From contig CM057135.1 in NCBI GenBank assembly GCA_029964075.1, forward strand, positions 6,185,001 to 6,249,000: DNA of 64,000 nt. Reading direction: 5' to 3'. Every line of letters starts with the position of its first letter. Within the stretch, counting starts at the first letter, position 1. Origin of the DNA: Patiria pectinifera (lineage: Eukaryota; Echinodermata; Asteroidea; Valvatida; Asterinidae). The notes under the pieces are model-generated. The model was given only the letters and a program-made list of their open reading frames with translations, was not told where the DNA came from and did no database searches. Both the position numbers and the translations under genes were made by a program. Shown piece after piece: positions 40,253 through 51,505 of the stretch.

Positions 40253-41903
40253 CAGCCGTCCCAAGTAGGTGTGTCATATTAAATGGAGTGAGCTGTTTAC
40301 TCCACACAATGCTAACCTTATACGAGATATTGCCTGGAAGAAAAAAGTCGCCCATATGGTTTGTGAGCAGTAAATCATCAGTATGCGTAGGTAATAATGA
40401 CACATTGCTGCTTTAAAAAAAACTTTTTGGGGATTAGTACTATTATCTTCTAGTATAGTAATCCTGACGAGAAATTTTCATAAAAAAAGTGATATAATTT
40501 TTCTTCAATTTGAACAAATCCAAATCACATTGTGACTCAGTCTGACGCCATTTCTTTTCAAGTGTTCTTCTCTCACACGTGGCCTTCTTAATATTGCCAT
40601 TAAACCAAGGTACCTGTGGGCGAACAGTAATTGTTTTACTGATAGCTGGGGCATGACAGTCGATAATGGCACCTAACGTATCACTATAAAAATTAGCAAG
40701 ACCTTCAAGATAAAAAAATATAAGATCATCCAGATATACATGAGAAGACTAAATATTACACAAATCTGAATGAAGAATATCGGCCCTAAACCTTGTCAAA
40801 TTAAAAGCCTTATTTTTTTTGAACAATACTTCTTTCGAAGATAAGCAGGGTTTACTGAATTGAAGATTGCACAGAACTGAAAAATGACCAGAGAATAATT
40901 GATCAGGAACGGGAACAACCCGAAAAATGGATTCAGACTGACGGCTGGTTATCAAATCCAGTGTATGACCATGTACATGAGTAGAGGTAGTGACGTGCTG
41001 ATGTAAATTCATAGAATCAAGCATTTCACAAAAGTGAATAGCATCAAGGTTTTGAGTCACATCAATATGAATGTTGAAATCCCCGGTAATCACAAGTGGT
41101 TCACTGGATAAAACAAGTGATTCTAAATAATCAGAAAATTCAGTTATAAATGTAGCCACAGTGACCTGATGGTTGGGTGCGTAAAACGGCCTGTATATGA
41201 TAACCAGTCTAAGAGGTTGTGATTGCGACTTAATTAGCCACTCCGAAAAATCATTAGACTGGCGTTCACCAGCAGCAAGCTTGCTAACTTGCATATTGTC
41301 CCGTTAAAGCAGTGCAGTACCTTTACCAGTTCGACTGGTCCTCGGGTGGTCCAGAAATTTAAATCCAGTGAGTGTTGCTTCAATTCTACAAGCATCATGA
41401 GCGTCTTGAAGCCAAGTCTTTGTCAATGCGAAAATATCAGCACCAGAAATGCAGACATAATCGATGAAGTCACTAGTTTTGTTCTTGAGTGACCGCGTAT
41501 TTGTTGTGCACAGTGTCATAGTGGAATCTTCATAAGAGTCAACAGTCAATGAACGGCGAGGAATACGAACTAGTGATCTAGAGTTTAACCGCATTGAGAA
41601 TATTGAACGGGTACGCTCTCGAATGATGACATCAATTTTGTTGGTAGATGAGCATATCTGTGATGATGGTATTAACTTAGCTACAATCACTCTTGTTTTC
41701 TTGACGAGAAAGAACATCAATGAGTATCCTGGATGAAATGTTCCTATTAGATTTTGAAGTTGACCGGCGAGACATAATGACAGGAATAGTGTGGCGAATC
41801 TAGATTTCCTCGAGTGTTTGTCTGTCTCGAAAACCTTCCAGACGAGCGGCAGTCCAGGTGGTCCTAGGGCGATCATCCGTTTGGAGAGTGTCTGTTGCCG
41901 CAC

Positions 41904-43719
41904 GTAACTAATGTTCCCTTATATTGTTCGAACGACAAATCTACTCAACCAGACAAGAAATGGGGCCCAGACACACAAGCTCAAGCTTCAAGAAGTCTCT
42001 TTTTATTCAGCCATCACCTGATATGTCTTTATTAAGAATTCCTCAAAGAAAGGTAAACTTAAATGATGGGGTTTCCTGAAGGGGAGGGGTTTGTTAAGGA
42101 AAGGGAGTTCCTTAAGGGAAAGGGAGTTTCTCAAGGAAGGGGATTTCCTAGGCTCCAGACGACCCGCCGAGGTCTCCCGAAGTCAGATGCCGACATCCTC
42201 CTGATGAGCTCGACCCTTCGTCTCCCGCGAGGCAGTTATCTATCTGGATACCTTATCCCCAAAGAAATTAGGCAATCCCATGTTGCTTGAGGTAGTACCG
42301 ATGTACTGGAACTCCGCAAATTCAGTAATTCTTGACGTGTGTAGATCGGCCCATCTTTATGATAATCAGTAAGGTTTGAAAGACATTGGCGGTTACAATA
42401 CATACGGTGCTTTAGTTGTACAGGCTCACCAGATTATCTATCACTTTTAGAAGGGTGGGTCGTGGCCAGGTATCAATAAACATGTTTGACCATGTTTTGA
42501 CCAATTTGCTTGTGGAACCCTTTAAGAACAAAATCCTATTGAACAGTGACAACGCCGTGTCAATGAAATCGTTGTCGATTTGTGCTTTACTTCTGCTAAT
42601 GCTGAACACGATTTGAGGCAGAAAACAGTCAGATTTGTTGAAAAACCTCACATAATTGATAAAAATGCAGGGCTTCAAGGCACATATACTTGAAGTTGAA
42701 GGCAATGCCAGTGTCACCACTGCAAAATTTGGCTAAATTATATCTATACTATATAAGAGGAATGGCAACCCCGGATCCTATGGACACAACAACAGACAGA
42801 ATAATAGACGGGAATAAAACAACTTCTAACTTTCTTCAATTATATTAACAAAAAACTTCACAGCTTCTTCTTTACATATATACAGCTAATATCTAACAAT
42901 TCAATTCCTCTAATTTCACTTGAAGTCGATAAAACTCGTATCTTAACTTCAGTTAACTTCAATTCGAAATTATTATTTCCATCAATTATCAAATGGTAAA
43001 TGCTTGGTTTCTCTCTTGGTTTCTCTCTGGTGTATTTGTACACAAACTAATTTCACTTATAAGAAGAACTTGCTGTTCTGTGTTACATTAAGTTTTCCAA
43101 TCTCCACTAGTTGTACCTATTTCGTAGCCACAAGTTGCCTGCTAGGTTGCAGGACTGGTCTGCATACACACAACATCAGTACCACGCTTCAATAGCCAAC
43201 TTCAAAGCCTTGTCTACGGCTAGTCAATGCTAGATTTCTCTCCAGTCGGTGGTAATGCCGACGGATCACTCAGTACCAAATAAAGAGGCCATGGTAATTT
43301 AGCTGGGCGAATACTTGGGGAGAAGGAGGACGGTTGCTATGAGATGTCAAGATGGCCGGGACGCTATGACGCTGGAATTTGGCCTGTATTTTAGCAAATT
43401 CTGAGGAACGGAACTGAACTTTCCGTTTTCCCGCAGGATCAAACTGACCCAAAACCTAAATCTGATGTCATCAGATTTCAGGTGCATGGCAAGCTGAAAC
43501 CGGTCTTGCAAACACGATCACTCTCTCTCTCCCACCTTCACTCTAGATCGTCTTTCTATCAGGTTTAAAATGTTTTCTCCCTCTCTCTCAACGATATTCA
43601 CTCACTTCACAACATGGTCCTAAACGCTACATTCGGTTCAATACAAAACTATCTATTGTCTATAGTTTAGTCGGAAAAGGGGGGTATTGTGCACCCTCGG
43701 AAATCAATTTCTAATCAAC
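41904..43719. other. No gene recognised; GA-rich tandem patch
   Basis: A purine-rich patch of imperfect repeats (AAAGGGAGTTCCTTAAGGG and relatives) lies at 42065-42152. Open frames at 42063-42290 (plus) and 42412-42720 (minus) show no domain or conserved motif. The latter is peptide-like in composition, and I cannot exclude a fragment of an unknown element. A CT-rich patch lies at 43520-43595. Confidence 0.45.
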
Positions 43720-44016
43720 GTCTCTAGGTCAGAAAAAACTGAACAAATTAGGTGTCTAAACCCATGTTTTCAAGGTCAGAGATCACAATAAAACTATTGT
43801 GGAAGTGACCACATGTGTCTGTGGCAATGGAATATGCAAATGAGTGCCGCTAATACCAGAAAAAAAAATCATGTTTTTGGCATATCTCGGCCGATATAGC
43901 ACATAACTACACACGTTAGGTGTCTAAACCATGTTTTGAGGGTCAGGTATCATTAGAAGACCATTCACGAAGAAATGTGTGTCTTTAGCATGAAAATACA
44001 TTGCCTGTTTATCAAA
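43720..44016 (+). repeat. Diverged tandem repeat and left arm of an inverted repeat
   Basis: The motif TAGGTGTCTAAACC-CATG-TTT followed by GGTCAG occurs twice, about 165 bp apart (43750 and 43918). The second copy (43882-44016) is the inverted partner of 48150-48268. Shared blocks are ACCATTCACGAAG and TAGCACATAACTACAC. Confidence 0.75.
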
Positions 44017-44181
44017 AATTTGATTTTCAGCCAATATTTTATTCATTTCAACCAATATTACAGTTTATTTTGAATTTGATGGCTTTAAATCAACTTCGAT
44101 CATTACTGCTGATCAAAAGCCCTTCTGTCAACATCAGCTGCAATATTGACTGAGATATTGGCTAAAAATCAAATTTCTGAT

Positions 44182-44193
44182 AAATCGGCACTT
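44182..44193. repeat. Target-site duplication of the 44-48 kb LINE, left copy
   Basis: AAATCGGCACTT occurs here and at 48130-48141, directly bounding the LINE. A 12-bp perfect direct repeat is expected from target-primed reverse transcription. Confidence 0.85.
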
Positions 44194-47100
44194 CTCTCTC
44201 TGGCTGTCACTCCTGAGGAGTATGACGACTTCGGCAATATCGTTCGTGGGCATAGAGTCCAATTTGGTGAGAACACTGTCTGCCGCAGTGGCGGCAGCAA
44301 AAGCGAGAGATATGAGCATGAGGGTTGGCCACTAATGCAGCCCTGGCAGCACGCTTGCGACTGCGCTCTGCTGTCTCTTCAGCCAGGCGGTCATCAATGC
44401 GGGTAACAGAACCTCTGACAGCAGATCTCCACCGTAAACGGTCGCTTGCTGTGACCTCCCAGGAGTCGACATCGATGGCACAGGCCTTCAGGTGTCTCTT
44501 GAGACAGTCTTTGAATCTCAGCTTGGGTCTTCCTCTATTTCTTGCGCCTCTGATAAGTTCACCATATAAGACGGCCTTAGGAAGCCGCAGGTCGTCCATG
44601 CGGGCTACATGGCCGCTCCATCGCAGTTGGCTCTGAGTGAGTAGTGCCTCAACACTGGGGATGCCTGCTCGTCTTCTTACTTCCACATTACTAATCCTGT
44701 TTCGCCAGGAGATCTTGAGGAGATGTCTCAGCTGGTACATCTGGACGCGCTGGAGTCTCATGATGTGGCGACGATACAGAGTGTAGGTTTCAGAGGAGTA
44801 GAGCAAGCAGGTGAGGACTACTGCACGGTACACCTTGCACTTGGTTGTTAGCCGGATGCCATGTCTCTTCCAAACCTTTGACTGAAAGCTTCCCATAGGC
44901 TGCAGCGGCAGCACTAATGCGCCTTTCCACTTCTTTGTCCAGGCTGTTATCATTGGAAACTGTGCTGCCGAGGTAAGTGAAGCTGCGCACAGCTTGAAGT
45001 GGATTCCCACCAAGGGACAGCTCTGGGTCAACGTAGGCAGTGTGTTTAGGAGGCTGGAGCATGACCTCGGTCTTTCTGATGTTGATGGTAAGACCGAGGC
45101 TTTGGGCGACTGAGTGGAAGGCATCAAGCATGGCCTGGAGTTCCGCCGCAGAGTGTGACACCATGGCAGAGTCATCTGCATAAAGCAGTTCACGAGCACA
45201 AACAATTCTGGTCAGGGTCTTGGCCTTGAGACGGCTGGCGCTGAACAACTTCCCGTCTGAACGTGTTCTGAGATAAACACCACCGTGCTTTGGACACAGT
45301 TCTAAGACAGCACTGAGGAAGATGGAAAATAGGGAGGGAGCCAGCACACAGCCTTGTTTGACACCTTGAATCACAGTGAACTGGTCTGAGAGTGTGCCGC
45401 TGAGAGAGACTTGAGCCATCATGTCAGTGTGGAGCTGAGAGATGAGGCTGACAATGCCTTCAGGACAGCCATATCGACGCAGGAGAGACCAGAGACACTC
45501 CCTGTTCACTGTGTCAAAGGCTTTGGTAAAGTCAACGAACACGATGTACAGGGGCATATTCTGCTCCAGAGCTTTCTCCTGCAGTTGGCGCAGTGTGAAG
45601 ATCATGTCAATGGTCGATCTGGATCTACGAAAGCCACATTGCGACTCGGGGAGGACTGCATCGAGGATGGGTTTGAGGCGCTCCAGAATTACTTTGCCAA
45701 GCACTTTGCCAGCGACTGACAGGAGTGAGATGCCTCTATAGTTGCCACACTCTTGCTTGTTGCCTTTCTTTTTGAAGATGGGAATGATGACAGCATCCTT
45801 GAACTCCTGTGGTACAGACTTCTCATTCCAAATGGCTGCGAGCACATCATATAGATTACTGATAATCTGTTCTCCATTTTGGTAGATCTCCGCCTGGATA
45901 CCATCCATTCCGGGGGATTTGTTGGAGGCAAGGCTTCGTACAGCCTGCCGCACTTCATCCATGAGCAGAGGGTCATCAGCGCTGAGGAGCACTGGACGCT
46001 GAGGGATTCTCTCAAGAATCGAGATGTCAGCATTTGATCTTCGATTCAGGAGCTGATCGAAATGTGTCCGCCATCGGTCAAGAATGTCGCCCTGTTCAGT
46101 CAAGAGGGTAGTGCCATCAGGTGCAAGGAGAGGGCTGGACTGTGTTCCTCCATGATCAAAGGCAGTCTTCAGTGCTTGGTAATAGCCTCTGGTGTCCCCC
46201 ATGTCTGCCATTCTCTGAATTTCTTCAGCTTTCTGATCCCACCACTTGTCTTCCATGTCTCTGAACTTGCGTTGCAGTTCTGCCTTCACTCTGGCGAACT
46301 CAGATTTGGTTCTCTGGCATCTGGGCTTGGCAAGACAGGCCTGGTGGGCTTTACGCTTAGCTTTGAGGAGCTCTGAAATGCAGGAGTCCGAATCATTGAA
46401 CCAGTCCTGATTCCTGCACTTTGGGTGCCCCAGTACTTCTTTAGCAGCTTCGTAAAGGCATGAGCTGAAGTTCTGCCACTTCTCAGCGGCAGTGGAACTG
46501 CTAGCTGGGGAGAAGCGCTGACTGAAGATAGTTGAGAGGTCATTCCTAGCACTGGCCTCCCTGAGTCGACTGACATTAAGCTTCTTGCTTGGGCGAGGGG
46601 CTGTTCTCCGTCTAGGCCGATGGATAGAGACCTTGAGCCTACATCTTATCATGTAGTGGTCAGTGCCACATTCTGGGCCTCTCATGGCTCTAGTGATGCA
46701 CACGTCACGGATCTTGTTCTGGCTGATCAGAACATAGTCCAGAAGATGAGCGTGTCCAGACCTTGGATGTCTCCATGAATAGTAATGATGAGCAGGCACA
46801 TTAAAAAGGGTGTTGGTCACTGTGAGTGAGAACTCGGTGCACAATTGCAATAAGAGCTCTCCATTGCTGTTGTAAGATCCTCGTCCAAATCTGCCAAGGA
46901 CTCCTGGCCATGCATCTTGATTGCATCCGACTCTGGCGTTGAAGTCGCCAAGCACCACAACTGTGTCTGTGCTGGGGATGTTTTGCAGGACCTCTTTAAG
47001 CTGAGAGTAAAAAGCAGCTATGTTGACAGGGTCATGAGTCATTGTCGAAGCGTACACACTGATCAGAGTCATGTGCGTGGAGGTGGAGATAGCGAGACGA

Positions 47101-48129
47101 AGGGTCATCAATCGGTCAGACACTGGTCGAGGCATCTCGGTCAGTTGGGTCAGTAGCCGGTTGGCAATGGCGAAGCCAGCGCCGGATGTTCCCTGTAGGT
47201 TTGATCCCTTAGGGTTACCAGACCAGAAGAACGTGTGGGTATTTTCTGTCCTTTCCCCCGTGTCCGGGAGTCTCATCTCTGAGAGAGCAGCAATGTCCAC
47301 GCTGAAGGCGTCGAGTTCTTTGGCAAGCAAAGCAGTTCTTCTCTTGGGAAGGTTGGGATTGTTGTCAAGGAGAGTTCGTACATTCCAACATGCGATCTGT
47401 AGCTTTGATTTATACTTATAGTTGCACCCACTGAGGTGGAGAACCCGCTGACCGTGGGCAGCCAGCCAGGTTAGTTGAGGGTGAGCCTTTTTTACCTCAC
47501 ATTTTCTAGAGGCGTCCTCGTATTGAGGCAGGCGGGGCATCCCTAGAAAAGGCCGCCTGGTCACCCAGGAAGGACCTCACAGCACTGTCACCCATCAGAA
47601 GCTGTGCGACCATCACTCCTGGGCCGCGCAAATGCAAGTTCTTGCTACCGGCTTCCAGCTTCTCAAGCCTGCCAGTACCACAAGAGACCTTGTCGCTTTG
47701 CGACTTGGAGTCAAGGTTGCCGAAGTGGCCTGCACACGGATTAGGTAGGGAGAGCATTGTGCAGGTACTCTCCCACCCTCTGGGTCATGTGGCTGGGAAA
47801 TCAAGTAGCAGGAAAAAGAACCAGACAACTTGGCCAGCGACATGACTGCCCCGCAGTATCAGACTCATGATGCTGATGATCTCGCCCAGTTGCTACTTCA
47901 AACGATAAAGACACCTGGCCGAAGTCCTCCTGTCGCTACTCCGAAATGTCAAAGACACCAGAGAGGAGAATCCACCACCTGCTGCCGTGGCTTCACTATT
48001 TAACCCATAGCTGGAAATGTGGATGCGACTTAACGTTACCGGGCTCCATATGCCCGGGTTTGGAATCAGAGTTTTCCTTCTCCTAGATGGACTGCCGACC
48101 TAGGCTAACGAGCTCCATCTACCCGGGTA
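44194..48129 (-). mobile_element. Near-full-length LINE with 12-bp target duplications
   Basis: The 3.9-kb element has a 5' UTR of about 590 bp, one long ORF, and a short 3' end finishing in a CAGAGAGAG-type simple repeat on the minus strand. The 12-bp flanks are identical, and the coding region is open apart from one frameshift, so this is one of the younger insertions. It landed in the spacer of the inverted repeat formed by 43882-44016 and 48150-48268. Confidence 0.9.
44207..47540 (-). pseudogene. LINE endonuclease / reverse transcriptase with one frameshift
   Basis: The open frame extends to 47564, and the first ATG is at 47540. AP-endonuclease: IACWNVRTLLD (Asn), ALSEMRLPD (Glu), VYASTM, VLGDFNARVG (Asp/Asn), LDYVLIS and GTDHYMIRCRL (TDH). 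RT: NKSPGMDGIQAEIY, NYRGISLLSVAGKVL, ESQCGFRRSRSTIDMIF, FVDFTKAFDTVNRECLW (first Asp), GVKQGCVLAPSLFSIFLSA, LLYADDSAMV (YADD) and FTYLGSTVS. A one-base shift near 44870-44885 moves the frame to 45205-44207. That frame carries CKVYRAVVLTCLLYSSETYT, RLPKAVLYGELIRGARNRG and a C-terminal zinc motif, CCRHCGRQCSHQIGLYAH, ending before HTPQE. Total length without the shift is about 1,100 residues. The clade is uncertain; the motifs resemble RTE-like or related single-ORF APE LINEs. Confidence 0.88.
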
Positions 48130-48141
48130 AAATCGGCACTT
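48130..48141. repeat. Target-site duplication of the 44-48 kb LINE, right copy
   Basis: This is the direct copy of 44182-44193, AAATCGGCACTT, at the 5' end of the LINE. Confidence 0.85.
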
Positions 48142-48149
48142 AAGAATTT

Positions 48150-48268
48150 ACATATTTACCTGCCAAAGACACACATAGGTACTTCGTGAATGGTCTTCTG
48201 ATGATACATGACCCCCGAACCACGGGTTTAGACATCATACTTGTGTAGTTATGTGCTATATTGGGGCG
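48150..48268 (-). repeat. Right arm of inverted repeat around the 44-48 kb LINE
   Basis: The reverse complement matches 43882-44016 (AAAGACACACAT, TTCGTGAATGGTCTTCT, TGTGTAGTTATGTGCTATAT). Without the LINE the two arms would be about 180 bp apart. Confidence 0.75.
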
Positions 48269-50400
48269 ATTCCGGAAATTCGGACGTACGTTTTAGAAAT
48301 TTTTGGGCTTGTAATTTTTCCTATGTTAATGCTGTAAAGTTGAAAAACATGGTTTTCAAGCATCCCTGGTAGAAGTGTAGTTCTTAAAAATGTAATTGCA
48401 AAATCATTCTTGATGAGTACGATAGGTCCGAAAAAAAACACTCGGTCTCGGATGTATTCAGAAAAGGGTATTTTTTTTTACTTCATGTGGCGCTATCAAA
48501 ATCCTTCTGAAGTGTTTAGGCCATTGATTGAAACTGATGCAGTTTTGTTTGTAAGAGGGACCAAACTGAAGAGAGCAACCAAAGAAAAAAAATGACTTCT
48601 CATCTTTTTGGTGAAGTTGACCCCTTTTTAGTGGTTGCGGACGTGTGCAATTTTTGGTTTCGGACGTACATTGCGAAATATTCATTTTGTACGTCCGAAA
48701 CCAAAAATAATTAGTCCATTTTTCAATACAGCACAAAGCTTTAAAATGAAACAAGTTTTAAACAAAAAGGTTTATTTCAACTTTGTAATAATGCAAATTC
48801 ACTTCTTTCAAAGAACAAGAGGAACTTGAGAAGGGTGATTAAACATGGCAGATTTGGGAGGTGAACGTCCGAAACCGAAACGCTTTATTTCGGAATTTCT
48901 AACTGACATCAAATTTTTATTCCAGGATTTCAATTAGATTATGTTGTGTTTTGTCCAAAAAGCTATTAAAATGGTGCATGTACATACATGCCTGTGACAG
49001 ATTTGCATAAAAATGTCTGCAAATAAACAACTTTTAACCAGTGAACAAGTTTGTTTTGTTTTAGGCACGATGTTGCTTGGTAAAGTTATGGTCTAAGATA
49101 GGTTCTGTTACTTTTATAGTCACAGTCATTGAAAACAGCAGGGAATATTTCGTGCAATCTTTAGTTTTGTGAGGTCCTTGAAGGAATCAATGTGACCGGT
49201 TGCCCAATCATCGTTATCCAGCACAGTGATGCTAATACACTGATAATGAGTGATGCTAAAACACCATATATATTTTTTCAGTCCCAAGTGCAACATGTGA
49301 CAGTGATAGCAGGTCAGTTCACTTTCTTTCAGAGGGCTGCACATTTTACGTACCGGTACATATGACTTAAGAAGATTTTCTTTTCAGTATTATTTAAATT
49401 TGTGAGCTGTAGTTAATTTACTACATGTTGGCCAACTTATTGGGCCGAATTCATAAAAACTAGTAATTGCTATTAAGCAGAGGCACCGAGCAAAAGCAAA
49501 AGTTCATCAAGCAGAAGCTGAAGCAAAAGCAATTGCTTAAAAACGTATAAATAACCTTTTGCTTTGACTAATTGCTTTTTCTCAAGCTAGCCCAGCAATT
49601 GCTTGCAGGTCCTTAATAAAGCGCTATTCATGTGCGATGAGGCATGCGTAAATGTGAAGCTTTTTTATAGAAGCAAGTTTGCTTTTCCAGAATTGGTGCT
49701 CAGAGTGATGATCAAACTGCTGTCAAATGTGATCAACAAGTGAGTGCAGTTTTGGTCAAAATCATAAAAAAAACATCTTGTGCTATAATTTCAACTACCA
49801 AGTAGCAAGGAAAAGAAATAGAGGGCACTTCAGGATGCCAAAGCAACAATTGCTACAAACACCGGGAAAACATGGATGACAAACAAAAATTGAAGAAGGT
49901 TGCCAATATGAAAGCACAGTTCAAGACGAAAACGGACGCAAATGAAACGGGTAAATCGTATGATCAATTTGTGTTCCTGTCTTCGACGCACTGAAAGGGG
50001 AAGAACACCCTACCATAAACAAAATGGCTTCCGCATTTTCAGCGGGAGTTTGTTCCTCCAGATGCGCTTCTGCCGATCCCAGCTTTAGGGTTTGTATTTT
50101 TTTCGAAAGTTCTTCTTCTTTTTTACTGTAATTTTACATTCGTTAGAATAATTTGATCAAGTATTGTTGCTTTTACCATTCTATCTTACTGAATAGTCCT
50201 ACCCAACATTTGTAGCTTAATCTGTATTCCGCAAAGATATAGAGCAGTTGCATCACTTTATACATCAACTGTTTGTGTTCACTTAACACTACTGTTGCGT
50301 TCCCGCGAATTGCGTAGTTTATTTCTTTCCCAACCAATCCATTCCACTCCGTGCACAGCGTAATGCTTGCAGCGATCCTGTGTGCCCTCACGCAGCGCGA
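48269..50400. other. No gene recognised; several short inverted motifs
   Basis: ACGTCCGAAA-type motifs occur in both orientations (48275, 48658, 48690, 48864). A 49440-49690 patch is rich in GCAATTGCTT and AGCAAAAGCA motifs. No coding domain or RNA gene is recognised. Confidence 0.45.
48650..48708. repeat. Perfect 21-bp inverted repeat with 17-nt loop
   Basis: The left arm (48650-48670) reads TTTTTGGTTTCGGACGTACA after an initial A. The right arm (48688-48708) is its exact reverse complement. The loop is 17 nt. It could be a cruciform, a small foldback element end or a hairpin RNA. Confidence 0.85.
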
Positions 50401-51360
50401 AGCTTACCACGAAGTCTTAGACACACGCACAAGTGTGTAGTACATTGTACAGTACGCTATTGTATAGCGCGCAATGCATGTAGCACTCACAGCTATAGAA
50501 CATGTACCGCCATGGGACATGTACTTAGGACTTAGCCATTTTCCCTCCACCTTTCCCCGGAGTTGATGCGAATTCCCCTCACACACACCTCGCATCCGAC
50601 CCACATTGACCCCGAGCATTTAGCGAATGTGGCTCGCTAAACCCTTCCCGTGTATTCACCCCTTAGTGACCCCGTACACCACAGCGAGTGTGTCCCGCTA
50701 ACCCACTGGCCGAGACCTACGGTAGCTAGAGGTCAGGTTACATCCTTCATCTCATAGTTTTACTCCATAGCATTAGTGTGTAGATTCTTAGCTAGTCTAG
50801 AGACTAAGTCTTGTACACAAGCCTATGTACCGAGAAGTTATTCTCTTTCCCTTTTCCTTGAGGATCAGTTCCCCGTAACGCACCCACGAGTGATCCTACT
50901 TCGCCCGCTAACCACTGCTGTCGGACTTTCTTCCAGTAGATTGTCTAAGTCAATCGTGTACAAATCTCCCATAGAGAACTTTCCCCATGCCTTTGTACAC
51001 GTATGCATTATTCATAACCACCAGAATCCAATGCTCCCATTGGCTAAGACGCGCACCCAAAAGTCTATATAAAGCGCGCAGAAATAGAAGTTCTGGTCAT
51101 TGTTGTACTGGGCTCTTCCCCAGTAGATTATGGAGCTGAGCTCTGATGATGACCTACACAGAGCTCCCGCATTATGATGCATTAGATTGTTGATCTGGGC
51201 TCTGACCCCGACAGAGTTCCTGACATGTACACGTATATATAGTGCGCCCTCTATTGACATGAGATGTAAATAATCCAGAATAAAGTACGTGGTGTGTGTG
51301 TAAGATATTTGTATCTGACTCTTTATTTGATAATGCCTCTCACCCCAGAGAGACGTTACA
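50400..51360 (+). repeat. Gypsy-2 5' LTR (start not determined)
   Basis: The right end is defined by ...GACGTTACA followed by a PBS-like TGG. Promoter features fit an LTR: CCAAT-like boxes at about 51031 and 51043, TCTATATAAAG at about 51063, a second TATATATA near 51234, and AATAAA at 51279-51284. The 3' LTR is missing from the window, so the 5' limit cannot be set by comparison; 50400 is a guess. The sequence from 50520 on is C-rich and differs from the AT-rich DNA before it. Confidence 0.55.
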
Positions 51361-51361
51361 C

Positions 51362-51379
51362 TGGTGGCAAGCGGTGGGA
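51362..51379 (+). promoter_or_regulatory. Gypsy-2 primer-binding site
   Basis: TGGTGGCAAGCGGTGGGA begins one base after the LTR end with the TGG needed for tRNA 3' CCA pairing. The tRNA is not assigned. Confidence 0.65.
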
Positions 51380-51505
51380 TACGAACTTACACACACCATC
51401 GAACTATACCATGACTTTTAATTAAGTCACTTCATGTACCCCTCCACTGAACGGATCTCCCAGCTTTAGACTCTGACTTTCTGCTTGTCAATATCAGCAG
51501 CCAAC

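Larger units (their letters stand above)
39598..41903 (-). pseudogene. L2-like LINE: endonuclease and RT N-terminal part
   Basis: Minus-strand frames (41903-41304, then 41294-40749, then shorter ones) give an L2/CR1-type AP-endonuclease: TTNTRSLKNKTSDFIDYV, ALTKTWLQDA (Glu position), LVIIYRPFYAPN, LVITGDFNIHID (Asp/Asn), HVHGHTLDLI and FSGHFSVLCNL (SDH replaced by SGH). The linker RPQVPWFNGNIKKATCERR lies near 40560-40620. After a MITE, RT begins with FITRLVNLSQQTGHFLSMWK, AVVLPLLKRS and NFRPVCNLQFVSRK (39600-39660). It stops where the right hAT-like copy begins and continues inverted at 36128. The protein is broken. Confidence 0.85.

Noticed and set aside
42063-42720. Open frames at 42063-42290 and 42412-42720
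   Set aside because: The first includes a purine-rich simple repeat and the second has no motif or repeat partner. There is not enough evidence to call either a gene.
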